Assembly (NCBI GenBank): GCA_017882615.1
Contig: JADGPD010000019.1
Span: 1-33,079, forward strand
Direction: 5' to 3'
DNA length: 33,079 nt
DNA from: Thermoleophilia bacterium
GTDB taxonomy: Bacteria > Actinomycetota > Thermoleophilia > Gaiellales > Gaiellaceae
Made by a program: the position numbers and the translations under genes. Each line of letters starts with the position of its first letter. Within the stretch, counting starts at the first letter, position 1. The notes beneath the pieces were generated by a model that was not told the DNA's origin, made no database searches, and saw nothing but the letters and a program-made list of their open reading frames with translations. This document shows positions 16,563-23,250 of the stretch, one piece after another.

Positions 16563-17321
16563 ATGGTCGATCTGCACTCCCATATCCTTCCGGGCGTTGA
16601 CGACGGCGCGCGCTCGCTCGAGGAGAGCGTCGAGATCGCGATCGCCGCCGCTCGCGACGGCACCAAGATCATGGCCGCCACCCCGCACGTGCGTGACGAT
16701 TTCCCGACCGCCGTCGCGACGATGGAGCGCCTCGTCCTCGAGCTGAACGAAGCTCTGCGCGAGAAGGAAATCGAGCTGCAGATACTCGGCGGCGCGGAGA
16801 TTGCGATTCCCAGCCTGCAGACTCTCGACGCCGATGAGCTGCGCCGCCTTGGCTTGGGCGGAAATCCCAACTATCTGCTGGTCGAGTTCCCGTACTTCGG
16901 CTGGCCGCTTTCGCTCGAGAGCGAGATCTGGAACCTGAAGCGCCGGGGAATCACGCCGGTCATCGCTCACCCCGAGCGCAATCCCCAGGTTCAAGAAGCC
17001 CCGGCGCGAATCGGGTCTCTGGTGGCGGCCGGAGCATTGGTACAACTCACGGCAGCTTCTGTCGACGGGCGCCTCGGCCGCCGTAACCGAAAGACCGCGC
17101 ACGAGCTGATTGCCGCCGGACATGCGCACTTGATCGCCAGCGACGCGCATTGGCCGGGACTGCGCAGAGCGGGAACTAGCTCTGCAGCAGCCGCGCTTCA
17201 CAACCCCGAGCTCGCACACTGGCTAACTCACGCTGTGCCCGCCGCGATAGTCCAAGATCTGCCTGTCCCGGAGCGCCCTCAGAACAAACGACGAGCGCGC
17301 AGGGGTTTGTTTCGCCTCTAG
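16563..17321 (+). CDS. CpsB/YwqE-type PHP tyrosine-protein phosphatase
   Basis: A 252-residue PHP-family metal-dependent phosphatase. Metal-binding motifs appear in order: MVDLHSHILPGVDDG at the N-terminus, ATPHVRDDF near residue 40, the Glu in GGAEIAI near 78, VIAHPERNPQ near 140, and ASDAHWPG near 193. This is the pattern of CpsB/YwqE/Wzb-like enzymes that dephosphorylate BY-kinases in capsule synthesis. A TTG exists 9 bases upstream, but ATG 16563 gives the canonical N-terminus. The matching BY-kinase is encoded at 9829-11148, so this gene likely completes the phosphorylation cycle that controls polymer length (inference). Its C-terminus ends in a basic tail (KRRARRGLFRL). Confidence 0.9.
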   Translation: MVDLHSHILPGVDDGARSLEESVEIAIAAARDGTKIMAATPHVRDDFPTAVATMERLVLELNEALREKEIELQILGGAEIAIPSLQTLDADELRRLGLGGNPNYLLVEFPYFGWPLSLESEIWNLKRRGITPVIAHPERNPQVQEAPARIGSLVAAGALVQLTAASVDGRLGRRNRKTAHELIAAGHAHLIASDAHWPGLRRAGTSSAAAALHNPELAHWLTHAVPAAIVQDLPVPERPQNKRRARRGLFRL

Positions 17322-17349
17322 TTAGAGACTGGGCGAGCCCGGATCATCT

Positions 17350-17387
17350 CGGCCGTTCGAGGTGCCCCCAACACCTCGAAGCGGCCG
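17350..17387. terminator. Bidirectional hairpin between convergent genes
   Basis: CGGCCGTTCGAGGTG (17350-17364) pairs with CACCTCGAA plus CGGCCG (17372-17380 and 17382-17387), with one bulged G and a 7-base loop. That is a 15-bp stem between two convergent genes. Neither side has a T tract, so release may be factor-dependent or stem-only. Confidence 0.7.
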
Positions 17388-17396
17388 GAAGACGAA

Positions 17397-17669
17397 CTAC
17401 GCCGATGCGTGCGGGCGCGAAACCAAATACAGCGCGATGCCGGTGAGAAGAAGCAGCATCCCGCCACCCACCAGCAGCATCAAGTCGAGACCGGTGAAAG
17501 GCAGCGATCCCGACGAAGAAACTGTTGCCGCTGGGCTTGCGGCTTGAACCTGCGCCTGCGATACGCCCGCCGTCCCCCCGTACACGGACTGAGCTGATCC
17601 GACGGCCAGCGCGGACGGTACCGCCACTAGCGCCGTAGTCAGTACTCCGAATATTGCCTTGAACTTCAC
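17397..17669 (-). CDS. Small LPFTG-motif surface protein
   Basis: A 90-residue secreted protein. An N-terminal signal peptide (KFKAIFGVLTTALVAVPSALA, cleavage likely after ALA) is followed by about 35 Ser/Ala/Gln/Gly-rich residues. A sortase-like sorting signal ends it: LPFTG, a hydrophobic helix (LMLLVGGGMLLLLTGIALYL) and a short tail SRPHASA with a single Arg, weaker than usual. ATG 17678 abuts GGAGG with no spacer, whereas GTG 17669 lies 9 bases after it, so the GTG start is chosen. It has its own promoter and no folded domain. No sortase gene lies in the window. It could instead be a plain membrane-anchored peptide. Confidence 0.75.
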   Translation of the reverse strand: MKFKAIFGVLTTALVAVPSALAVGSAQSVYGGTAGVSQAQVQAASPAATVSSSGSLPFTGLDLMLLVGGGMLLLLTGIALYLVSRPHASA

Positions 17670-17678
17670 TTGAACCAT

Positions 17679-17683
17679 CCTCC
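17679..17683 (-). promoter_or_regulatory. Shine-Dalgarno GGAGG deciding the LPFTG protein start
   Basis: GGAGG lies 9 bases before GTG 17669 and directly adjacent to ATG 17678, so it favours the GTG. Confidence 0.6.
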
Positions 17684-17719
17684 GTCTCATTACGCGGATC
17701 ACTCGAACGGGTAACCCTC

Positions 17720-17748
17720 AGACTAGTGTTGCAATCCCTTCACGTCAA
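17720..17748 (-). promoter_or_regulatory. Sigma-70-type promoter of the LPFTG protein gene
   Basis: Minus strand TTGACG (17748-17743), a 17-base spacer, TAGTCT (17725-17720). The start point would be near 17713, giving a leader of about 44 bases. It closely matches the greA promoter design (TTGAC, 17, TAGnnT). Confidence 0.65.
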
Positions 17749-17794
17749 TCGGGTAAGGAACGACACTTTCCCCCAAGGCCGCGAGTCGAAACCA

Positions 17795-19885
17795 CTACGC
17801 CTTGCCCAGAGCATACAACCGGGTGCGCGCAAGAAACGCTCTGTCTATAGCTGCGAGGTCGATCGCTTTGTGCCCGCGAACGCGACGTATGACCAAACGT
17901 GTCATCGGCTCGAGAGGATTGAGCGCCTTGGCGCGCTCCAGCTGGTCGAGGGCGGCCGGCCGGTCGCCCGTCAAGTACTCGGCTATTCCCAGCTCGAAGC
18001 GCGCGTACCAGTTCGCTTCGTTGCGATTTAGCGCTCGCCCGAAGAACACCTTCATGCGCCCGTAGTCGTGCCGGCGCTCGGCAATGGTGCCCGCGATCAA
18101 GTCGGGCCGCTCACTCAAGGGATCGAGCGCGCGAGCTCGATTCAACATCCGGTAAGCCTGTGACGGCGACGAGCGCCAACTCTGCGAAGCGGTGTCGACA
18201 TAACGCGCCGAAAGCCAGGGCGCTCCGTAGCTGGCCGATGCAACGAGCGCAACCACGGCTACAGCGACGACTGGCATTCGGCGATCAGGTCGACGCTCGA
18301 CCGCCTCGTCGCGCGGTGCATCGGCCGTCATCGCGGCGGCGAGTCCGAGGAAGGCCATGGCAGCGGCCGTAATGGCCGGTATCTCCCAGAACCATTCGAC
18401 CGAGCCGTGAACGAGCCAGTACGTCGCCCCGACTACGAGCGAGGCGGCCAGACCCCGTCTGAAAGGATCGATACCGCGCCTGCGCACGGCGACGAAAGCA
18501 GTGGCGAGGAAAGCGAAGAAAAGCACGAAGCCGACGACCCCGGCTTGCGACAGGACTCTCATCTCGATCGAATGAGGATCGCTTGGCTCCTCATTGCTGC
18601 GGCGCAATTGCAGGTACTCGGTCGCGAAGTTGTTCGTCCCGATACCGACCAACGGGTGGGAGCGAAACTCGTCGGCGGCGACGCGCCAGAAGTCGTAGCG
18701 ATTGGTGCCGTACAGCGAGGTGAAATGGCTCGAATTCGATCCGCCGGCCGCTCCGGTGGTGAAGTTGTGCCAGGCATTACGAGCGCTGCGCGTGGGGCTG
18801 TCAACTGCGATCAGTGCGATCGCACTCACAAGCACGAGCGCTAGGCCGAATGCAGCGAGCACTCCTCTATCGAGCCGGCGCGCGGTTCGCTCGGCAAGCG
18901 AAACGCGCCGGTCGAGCGCGGCCGCCAGCGTTCCCAGGACAAGCAGGCAGAGAAAGACGATGATCATCCCGTTCCGTGCGTGAGTCATTGCCGGAGCGAT
19001 GGCGTCGCCGCGTTCGCCGGCCCGGAATACGCCGAGCAAGGCGCTCAGGTTGAATGCCGATGCCGCGAGAACGGCCAGCGCGGTGACAAGTGCCCTTCCG
19101 CGATCGCTCGATAGTAGGACGAACACGAGGAAGACGATCGGAAACGAGTACATCGAGCCGCGACTCTGAGCCAGCACGGCTATCTGCGCGAGCAAGCTCG
19201 CTGTGGCTGCGAGCAGCCCGCGCACGAGCGGCGGCACCTCTTTGCGCGAGGCTAGATACAGGACAGGCCAGAGCGGGATCAGGAAGAGCGCCGCCTCGCC
19301 GTTTTGATAACCGATCGGCGCTGCCAGCCGCCAGCCCAGCAGAACCGACACCGGATGCCCGCCGTGGAGCGCGCTCTCGATCGTCACGAAGCCGACCAGA
19401 GCCACCCCGATCGCGTACAGCGAGACAAACAGACTCGCGATCCTGACGTTGGTCGACCAGCGAGAGAAGATCGCGTAGATCGTGAAGTAGAGGAGGGTTT
19501 GATTCGCGCCGTCCCAGGAGTCGCCCTTCACCGTCGCCCAGATGATCGAGAGAAAACTCCAGAGCGCAAAAAGAGCGAAGAATGCAAGCGCCGCGCTTCT
19601 CCACTCACGCCGCCCGAGCGAGAACATCGGGTTGGCGACGCAGATGACGAGCAGCCAGACGACGATCAGCGCGCCGGGGTACCAGAGCGCCGGCCGGAAT
19701 CCACCCTCGTCCGAGGCCCAGTAGAGCAAGAGCGCCAGTACGGCCGGCAGCGGCAATGCCCGGGCCAGGTCGGAGCGGCCGCCCGGAAAGAGCGCTCGTA
19801 GCGGGGCGACAGCGCGCCCGCGCCGATTCGCTCGCCCGGAAACCTCCGTCGACGTACTCGGCTGGCGCGGATCCGAAGTCGGCAC
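17795..19885 (-). CDS. O-antigen ligase/Wzy-like membrane protein with TPR-like C-terminus
   Basis: A 696-residue protein. Residues about 40-560 form roughly 12-14 hydrophobic helices. The Wzy_C-type extracytoplasmic loop includes NRYDFWRVAADEFRSHPLVG, GTNNFATEYLQ and a conserved His in DPHSIEMRVLSQAG. The last 120 residues are soluble and TPR-like (AYRMLNRARALDPLSERP; FELGIAEYLTGDRPAALDQL; ERAKALNPLEP). Such ligase-TPR fusions are known in Gram-positive polymer transfer. It may ligate or polymerise a glycan distinct from the one handled by the Wzy at 8396-9838. GTG 19885 has no Shine-Dalgarno; TATAAA ends exactly 6 bases before it. It lies 33 bases after coaX on the same strand. Confidence 0.85.
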   Translation of the reverse strand: MPTSDPRQPSTSTEVSGRANRRGRAVAPLRALFPGGRSDLARALPLPAVLALLLYWASDEGGFRPALWYPGALIVVWLLVICVANPMFSLGRREWRSAALAFFALFALWSFLSIIWATVKGDSWDGANQTLLYFTIYAIFSRWSTNVRIASLFVSLYAIGVALVGFVTIESALHGGHPVSVLLGWRLAAPIGYQNGEAALFLIPLWPVLYLASRKEVPPLVRGLLAATASLLAQIAVLAQSRGSMYSFPIVFLVFVLLSSDRGRALVTALAVLAASAFNLSALLGVFRAGERGDAIAPAMTHARNGMIIVFLCLLVLGTLAAALDRRVSLAERTARRLDRGVLAAFGLALVLVSAIALIAVDSPTRSARNAWHNFTTGAAGGSNSSHFTSLYGTNRYDFWRVAADEFRSHPLVGIGTNNFATEYLQLRRSNEEPSDPHSIEMRVLSQAGVVGFVLFFAFLATAFVAVRRRGIDPFRRGLAASLVVGATYWLVHGSVEWFWEIPAITAAAMAFLGLAAAMTADAPRDEAVERRPDRRMPVVAVAVVALVASASYGAPWLSARYVDTASQSWRSSPSQAYRMLNRARALDPLSERPDLIAGTIAERRHDYGRMKVFFGRALNRNEANWYARFELGIAEYLTGDRPAALDQLERAKALNPLEPMTRLVIRRVRGHKAIDLAAIDRAFLARTRLYALGKA

Positions 19886-19891
19886 CCGCTC

Positions 19892-19897
19892 TTTATA
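19892..19897 (-). promoter_or_regulatory. -10 element (TATAAA) 6 bases before GTG start
   Basis: TATAAA matches the -10 consensus at 5 of 6 positions in otherwise GC-rich DNA and is followed by six bases and the GTG of the Wzy/TPR gene. The -35 is weak. Consistent with leaderless transcription. Confidence 0.55.
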
Positions 19898-19918
19898 TCT
19901 CGCCCGCGAACGCTCCGC

Positions 19919-20674
19919 TTAACCGGGTGCGTTTTGCGCCCAGACGAGACGCAGTCCCTCGAGGGTGAGGAACTCGTCGATCGCTTCGATCGTGCGGCAA
20001 TGCGGCACGATCAGCTCGGCGAGGCCGCCGGTGGCGATCACCTTGACCTTTCCCTCGAGCTCGGCGCGCATACGCTCGACGATGCCGTCGACCTGACCGG
20101 CGAAGCCGAACACGAGGCCCGACTGGAGCGCCGCGATGGTGCTCTTGCCGATCACGTTCGCCGGCTCGGCGAAATCCACCTGGCGCAGTCGCGCCGCCCG
20201 GGCGAAGAGAGCCTCCATCGAGATCTCGATCCCGGGCGCCAGGACGCCGCCGATGTACTCACCCTCCGCCGAGATCGCGTCGAAGTTGGTTGCCGTCCCG
20301 AAATCGACCGCGATACAGGGAGCGCCATGACGTTCGAGCGCTGCGATCGCGTTGGCGATGCGGTCGGGGCCGACCTCGCGTGGATCGTCGAAGCGAATGG
20401 CGATACCGGTACGTGTTCCAGGGCCGAGCACGATCATCTCGCGCTCGAGCCAGCGCTCGGAAAGCTCTTCGTAGCTGCGAACGAGCGCCGGCACGGTCGA
20501 GGCCAGGCAAACCCCCGAGACGGACTCGAAATCGATCAGATTGCGAAAGAGAGAGGCGAGCTCGTCACCGGTTCGGTGCGCTTCGGTGGCAACCCGCCAA
20601 TGCTGCACGAGCCGCTCCCCATCGAACAGCCCGAGAACAGTCTGCGTATTTCCGACGTCGACGGCGAGCAGCAT
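19919..20674 (-). CDS. coaX: Type III pantothenate kinase
   Basis: Phosphorylates pantothenate with ATP in the first step of coenzyme A synthesis. The 251-residue length is typical. ASKHA-fold signatures are visible: N-terminal LLAVDVGNTQTVLGLF (phosphate 1), GPDRIANAIAAL near residue 103 with the pantothenate-side Asp, VDFGTATNFDAI near 122 (phosphate 2), GGVLAPGIEISMEAL near 140, and VIATGGLAELI near 212 (adenosine). The first ATG is used. It lies 9 bases after the DUF2469 gene and no Shine-Dalgarno is visible; TAGGCT ends 6 bases upstream. Neighbouring cofactor genes (folP, folK) fit a conserved cofactor block. panC and panD, often close by in actinobacteria, are absent here. Confidence 0.95.
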   Translation of the reverse strand: MLLAVDVGNTQTVLGLFDGERLVQHWRVATEAHRTGDELASLFRNLIDFESVSGVCLASTVPALVRSYEELSERWLEREMIVLGPGTRTGIAIRFDDPREVGPDRIANAIAALERHGAPCIAVDFGTATNFDAISAEGEYIGGVLAPGIEISMEALFARAARLRQVDFAEPANVIGKSTIAALQSGLVFGFAGQVDGIVERMRAELEGKVKVIATGGLAELIVPHCRTIEAIDEFLTLEGLRLVWAQNAPG

Positions 20675-20680
20675 GCCGAG

Positions 20681-20686
20681 AGCCTA
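20681..20686 (-). promoter_or_regulatory. Possible -10 (TAGGCT) for leaderless coaX
   Basis: TAGGCT, whose first three bases are the stop codon of the DUF2469 gene, ends 6 bases before the coaX ATG. It matches the consensus at only 3 of 6 positions (TAnnnT) but has the same spacing as other candidates here. Confidence 0.25.
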
Positions 20687-21046
20687 GAGATCGTCGTCGG
20701 ACTGGAGCTGCTCTCCGATCCGCTCGGCCAGGGCGGCGGCGGTCAGCTGCGAGCCCTCGCCGCTGTTCAGCTCCTCGATGGTCACGTCGCCGGAGGTGAA
20801 GACCTCGGCGCGCGGGATGATCCGGGCCGGGCGGTTCTTGTCCCAAACCCAGACGTCTTCCATGCGCAGGTGCAGGTACGGATAGCTCGGCTGGCTGGCC
20901 TGCTCGACGTCGAGCTTGTTGCAGAGATAGGTCACATCCGGGGTGAGGATGCAGTAGCGGAAGAGACCGAAGACGGCCGTGTACTCCTTCTTCAGCCGCA
21001 GCTCGAGCTCGGCTTCGTATTCATCGAGATCGTCGAGGTGTGACAT
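20684..21046 (-). CDS. DUF2469 family protein
   Basis: A 120-residue protein matching the actinobacterial DUF2469 pattern: N-terminal DEYEAELELRLKKEYTAVFG, then LFRYCILTPDVTYLCNKLDV, MEDVWVWDKNRPARI near residue 65, and VFTSGDVTIEEL. No catalytic motif or membrane helix is seen and the function is unknown. In other actinobacteria this family usually sits near the RNase HII gene; here it sits between folK and coaX. GAGAG about 5 bases before the ATG can serve as a Shine-Dalgarno. The C-terminal tail (LAERIGEQLQSDDDL) extends beyond the conserved core. Confidence 0.8.
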   Translation of the reverse strand: MSHLDDLDEYEAELELRLKKEYTAVFGLFRYCILTPDVTYLCNKLDVEQASQPSYPYLHLRMEDVWVWDKNRPARIIPRAEVFTSGDVTIEELNSGEGSQLTAAALAERIGEQLQSDDDL

Positions 21047-21053
21047 ACGACTC

Positions 21054-21512
21054 TCAGTCTAGCCCCGCGAGCAAGGCTCTCAGCGGGCCCTTGCCGGGGA
21101 CAACCAGATCGGGCTCCAGCTCGGCCAGCGGCTCGAGCGCGAAACGGCGCAGGTGCAAACGAGGATGGGGAATTTCGAGCTCCGGCGCGCTCATCACCAG
21201 GTCGTCGTAGAGAAGCAAATCGAGATCGATCACCCGCGGCCCGAAGCGCGGACCGGCGCGGCGCCGGCCCAGCTCGCATTCGATCAGCTGAAGGCGCGCC
21301 AGTAGCTGCCTGGGCGAAAGATCGGTCTCGACAACCGCAGCGCCGTTCAGGAAGCGCGGCTGGTCGAGCAAGTCCTCGGGCTCTGTCTCCCGCAGCGTCG
21401 ACGACGCGACCACTTCGACGCTCGGCTCGGCGGCGAGGCGCTCGAGCGCGAGGCGCAGCATTCCCTCCCGATCGCCGAGGTTGGCCCCCAGGCCCACGTA
21501 CGCCCTGGTCAT
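21054..21512 (-). CDS. folK: 2-amino-4-hydroxy-6-hydroxymethyldihydropteridine diphosphokinase
   Basis: Transfers pyrophosphate from ATP to the pterin substrate in folate synthesis. The 152-residue length is normal. Signatures: AYVGLGANLGDREGMLRLAL at the N-terminus, DQPRFLNGAAVVETDLSP near residue 50, ECELGRRRAGPRFGPRVIDLDLLLYDD near 78-105 with the catalytic Asp pair, and IPHPRLHLRRFALEPL near 113. ATG 21512 overlaps the folP stop by four bases (ATGA), so the enzyme making the pterin diphosphate is coupled to the enzyme consuming it. No separate folB gene is visible between them. Confidence 0.96.
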   Translation of the reverse strand: MTRAYVGLGANLGDREGMLRLALERLAAEPSVEVVASSTLRETEPEDLLDQPRFLNGAAVVETDLSPRQLLARLQLIECELGRRRAGPRFGPRVIDLDLLLYDDLVMSAPELEIPHPRLHLRRFALEPLAELEPDLVVPGKGPLRALLAGLD

Positions 21513-22336
21513 GAGTCGCCGCCGCCTTCGATCGCGGCCGCGATCGCCAGGGCCTCGACGTGCTCGCGCACGTCGTGCACGCGAAAGATGCCGGCGCCGC
21601 GATCGAAGGCCGCCAGCGCCGCGCCGATTGAGGCCGCTGTCGTTCCTCGTGTCGCCTTCGGATCGCCAAGCAGCCGCCCGAGCGAGCGTTTGCGCGAGAA
21701 ACCGACCAGAACGGGGCGGCCGAGCGCGAGCAGAACGTCAAGCCGCCTCGCGAGCGCCAGATTGTGCTCGACCGTCTTGCCGAAGCCGAACCCGGGGTCG
21801 AGGCAGATTCGATCCTCGCGCACGCCGTGCGAGGTGGCGAAGGCCAGCCGCTCTTCGAGGAACGCGGCCACCTCTGCGACAACGTCTGCGTATATCGGCT
21901 CGTCCTGCATCGTGCGCGGTTCGCCGAGCATGTGCATCAAACAGAGGTAGGCGCCCGATTCGGCCACCACGTCGACCATCAGCGGATCGCCGCGCAGCGC
22001 CGTGACGTCGTTGACCAGCTCGGCCCCGAGCTCGAGCGCGCGGCGGGCGACCTCGGCCTTGCTCGTGTCGATCGAGAGGGGAGCGCCGCGCAGCTCCTCG
22101 AGCACCGGCACGACTCGGCGTAACTCCTCGTCGGCGCTCACCGCATCCGCGCCCGGCCGGGTCGATTCGGCGCCGATGTCGACGATCGCCGCGCCCTCGG
22201 CGAGCATGCGCCGCGCCGAGGCGACCGCCGCCTCGGGCTCGAAGTTGAGGCCGCCGTCCGAGAAGCTGTCGGGCGTGACGTTGACAATCCCCATCACCGC
22301 GGGGCGCGGAAATCTCTGCTCGATCGGGAGTCTCAC
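21509..22336 (-). CDS. folP: Dihydropteroate synthase
   Basis: Joins the pterin diphosphate made by FolK with p-aminobenzoate; it is the sulfonamide target. TIM-barrel signatures: GIVNVTPDSFSDGG (about 16), DIGAESTRPGAD (about 50), SIDTSKAEVARRAL, NDVTALRGD, LDPGFGFGKT, VGFSRKRSLGRLLG and the C-terminal RVHDVREHVEAL. The frame is open much further upstream inside the transporter gene, but GTG 22336 overlaps that gene's stop (GTGA) and gives the expected 275-residue length, so it is chosen. It is coupled at both ends, to the EamA transporter and to folK. Confidence 0.96.
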   Translation of the reverse strand: MRLPIEQRFPRPAVMGIVNVTPDSFSDGGLNFEPEAAVASARRMLAEGAAIVDIGAESTRPGADAVSADEELRRVVPVLEELRGAPLSIDTSKAEVARRALELGAELVNDVTALRGDPLMVDVVAESGAYLCLMHMLGEPRTMQDEPIYADVVAEVAAFLEERLAFATSHGVREDRICLDPGFGFGKTVEHNLALARRLDVLLALGRPVLVGFSRKRSLGRLLGDPKATRGTTAASIGAALAAFDRGAGIFRVHDVREHVEALAIAAAIEGGGDS

Positions 22337-23250
22337 TCCCGGTATCGTCGCACGCCGCCCGTCATCGGGCGGTGGACGAACCACAACCCGGCTATCACGA
22401 GAGCGCCGCCGGCCGCGAGCGTCGCTCGCAGCGGCTCGCCGAGAACGAGCACGGAGCCGAGAACGCCGAACACGGGCACGAGCAGCGTGAACGCCGACGT
22501 CGAGGCGACGCCGACAATGCGAACGCCCTCGGAAAAGAGCACGAAGCCGAGCACCGTTCCGACAACGGCCAGATAGGCGATCGCCGTCCAGGTGGCTCCG
22601 GAGGCCGCGGCGAGGCGCCCCCAGCCCCCGCCGAAAAACGAGAGTGGAAAAAGCAGCGCCGCGCCGGCGCCCGCGAGATAGACGTTCGCAGTGACCGAGT
22701 CGAAGTGAGCCGAAGCTCGGCGTGCGACCATCGCGTACGAGGCCCAAGACAAGGCGGCGCCCATCAGGATGGCGTCGCCCGTGAGCCGCCGCGCATCGAT
22801 GCCCCCAACCGGGTCGACAACGAGGACGAGCCCGGCAAGTGCCAGCGCAAAGCCGATCGCGGTCGATCGCCCGGGTCGGTCGCCGAGCAACCGCCAGACC
22901 AACAGAGTGGTCAGCACGGGAATCAGGCCCGGAACGATTATCGAGCCGTCACTCGCCGGCGCGAGCCGCAGCCCGTAGAGAAAGCAGAGGTTGTACACGG
23001 CGACTGCGGTCAGGCCCATCGCGAGCACGAGTGGAAGCTCCCGCCGCGCGGGAAAGCGGATACGTCGTCCCCTGAGCCGCGCCCAGATCACAAGCAGTAC
23101 GCAGGCGACGGCGAATCGCGCTGTTGCCACGGTCGCCGGAGCGACGTGCGCGGCCGCCACCTTCCCCGCGGGCCACGTCCCGCCGAAGCAAACGGCCATC
23201 CCGACGAGCGACGCGTACACGACGCGCCGCGAGTCGCTGCTGCCGGTCAT
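22333..23250 (-). CDS. EamA family (DMT superfamily) transporter
   Basis: A 305-residue membrane protein with ten hydrophobic helices arranged as two EamA repeats of five. The first repeat starts YASLVGMAVCFGGTWPAGKV; the second starts GDAILMGAALSWASYAMVAR. Both keep the GxxW/xxW features of drug/metabolite transporters, and the last helix is LVPVFGVLGSVLVLGEPL. Substrate is unknown. Its ATG follows the ftsH stop with no gap (TAGATG) and its own stop overlaps the folP start, so it is embedded in a housekeeping operon, at the place where folE is found in Mycobacterium tuberculosis. Export of a pterin or amino-acid-like metabolite is speculation. Confidence 0.88.
   Translation of the reverse strand: MTGSSDSRRVVYASLVGMAVCFGGTWPAGKVAAAHVAPATVATARFAVACVLLVIWARLRGRRIRFPARRELPLVLAMGLTAVAVYNLCFLYGLRLAPASDGSIIVPGLIPVLTTLLVWRLLGDRPGRSTAIGFALALAGLVLVVDPVGGIDARRLTGDAILMGAALSWASYAMVARRASAHFDSVTANVYLAGAGAALLFPLSFFGGGWGRLAAASGATWTAIAYLAVVGTVLGFVLFSEGVRIVGVASTSAFTLLVPVFGVLGSVLVLGEPLRATLAAGGALVIAGLWFVHRPMTGGVRRYRE

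Noticed and set aside
19934-21043. An open frame of 369 codons on the plus strand
   Set aside because: It is antisense to coaX and the DUF2469 gene, both clearly real.
22337-22747. N-terminal extension of about 137 codons on folP
   Set aside because: It lies inside the EamA gene in another frame. GTG 22336 gives the expected dihydropteroate synthase length and overlaps the upstream stop.
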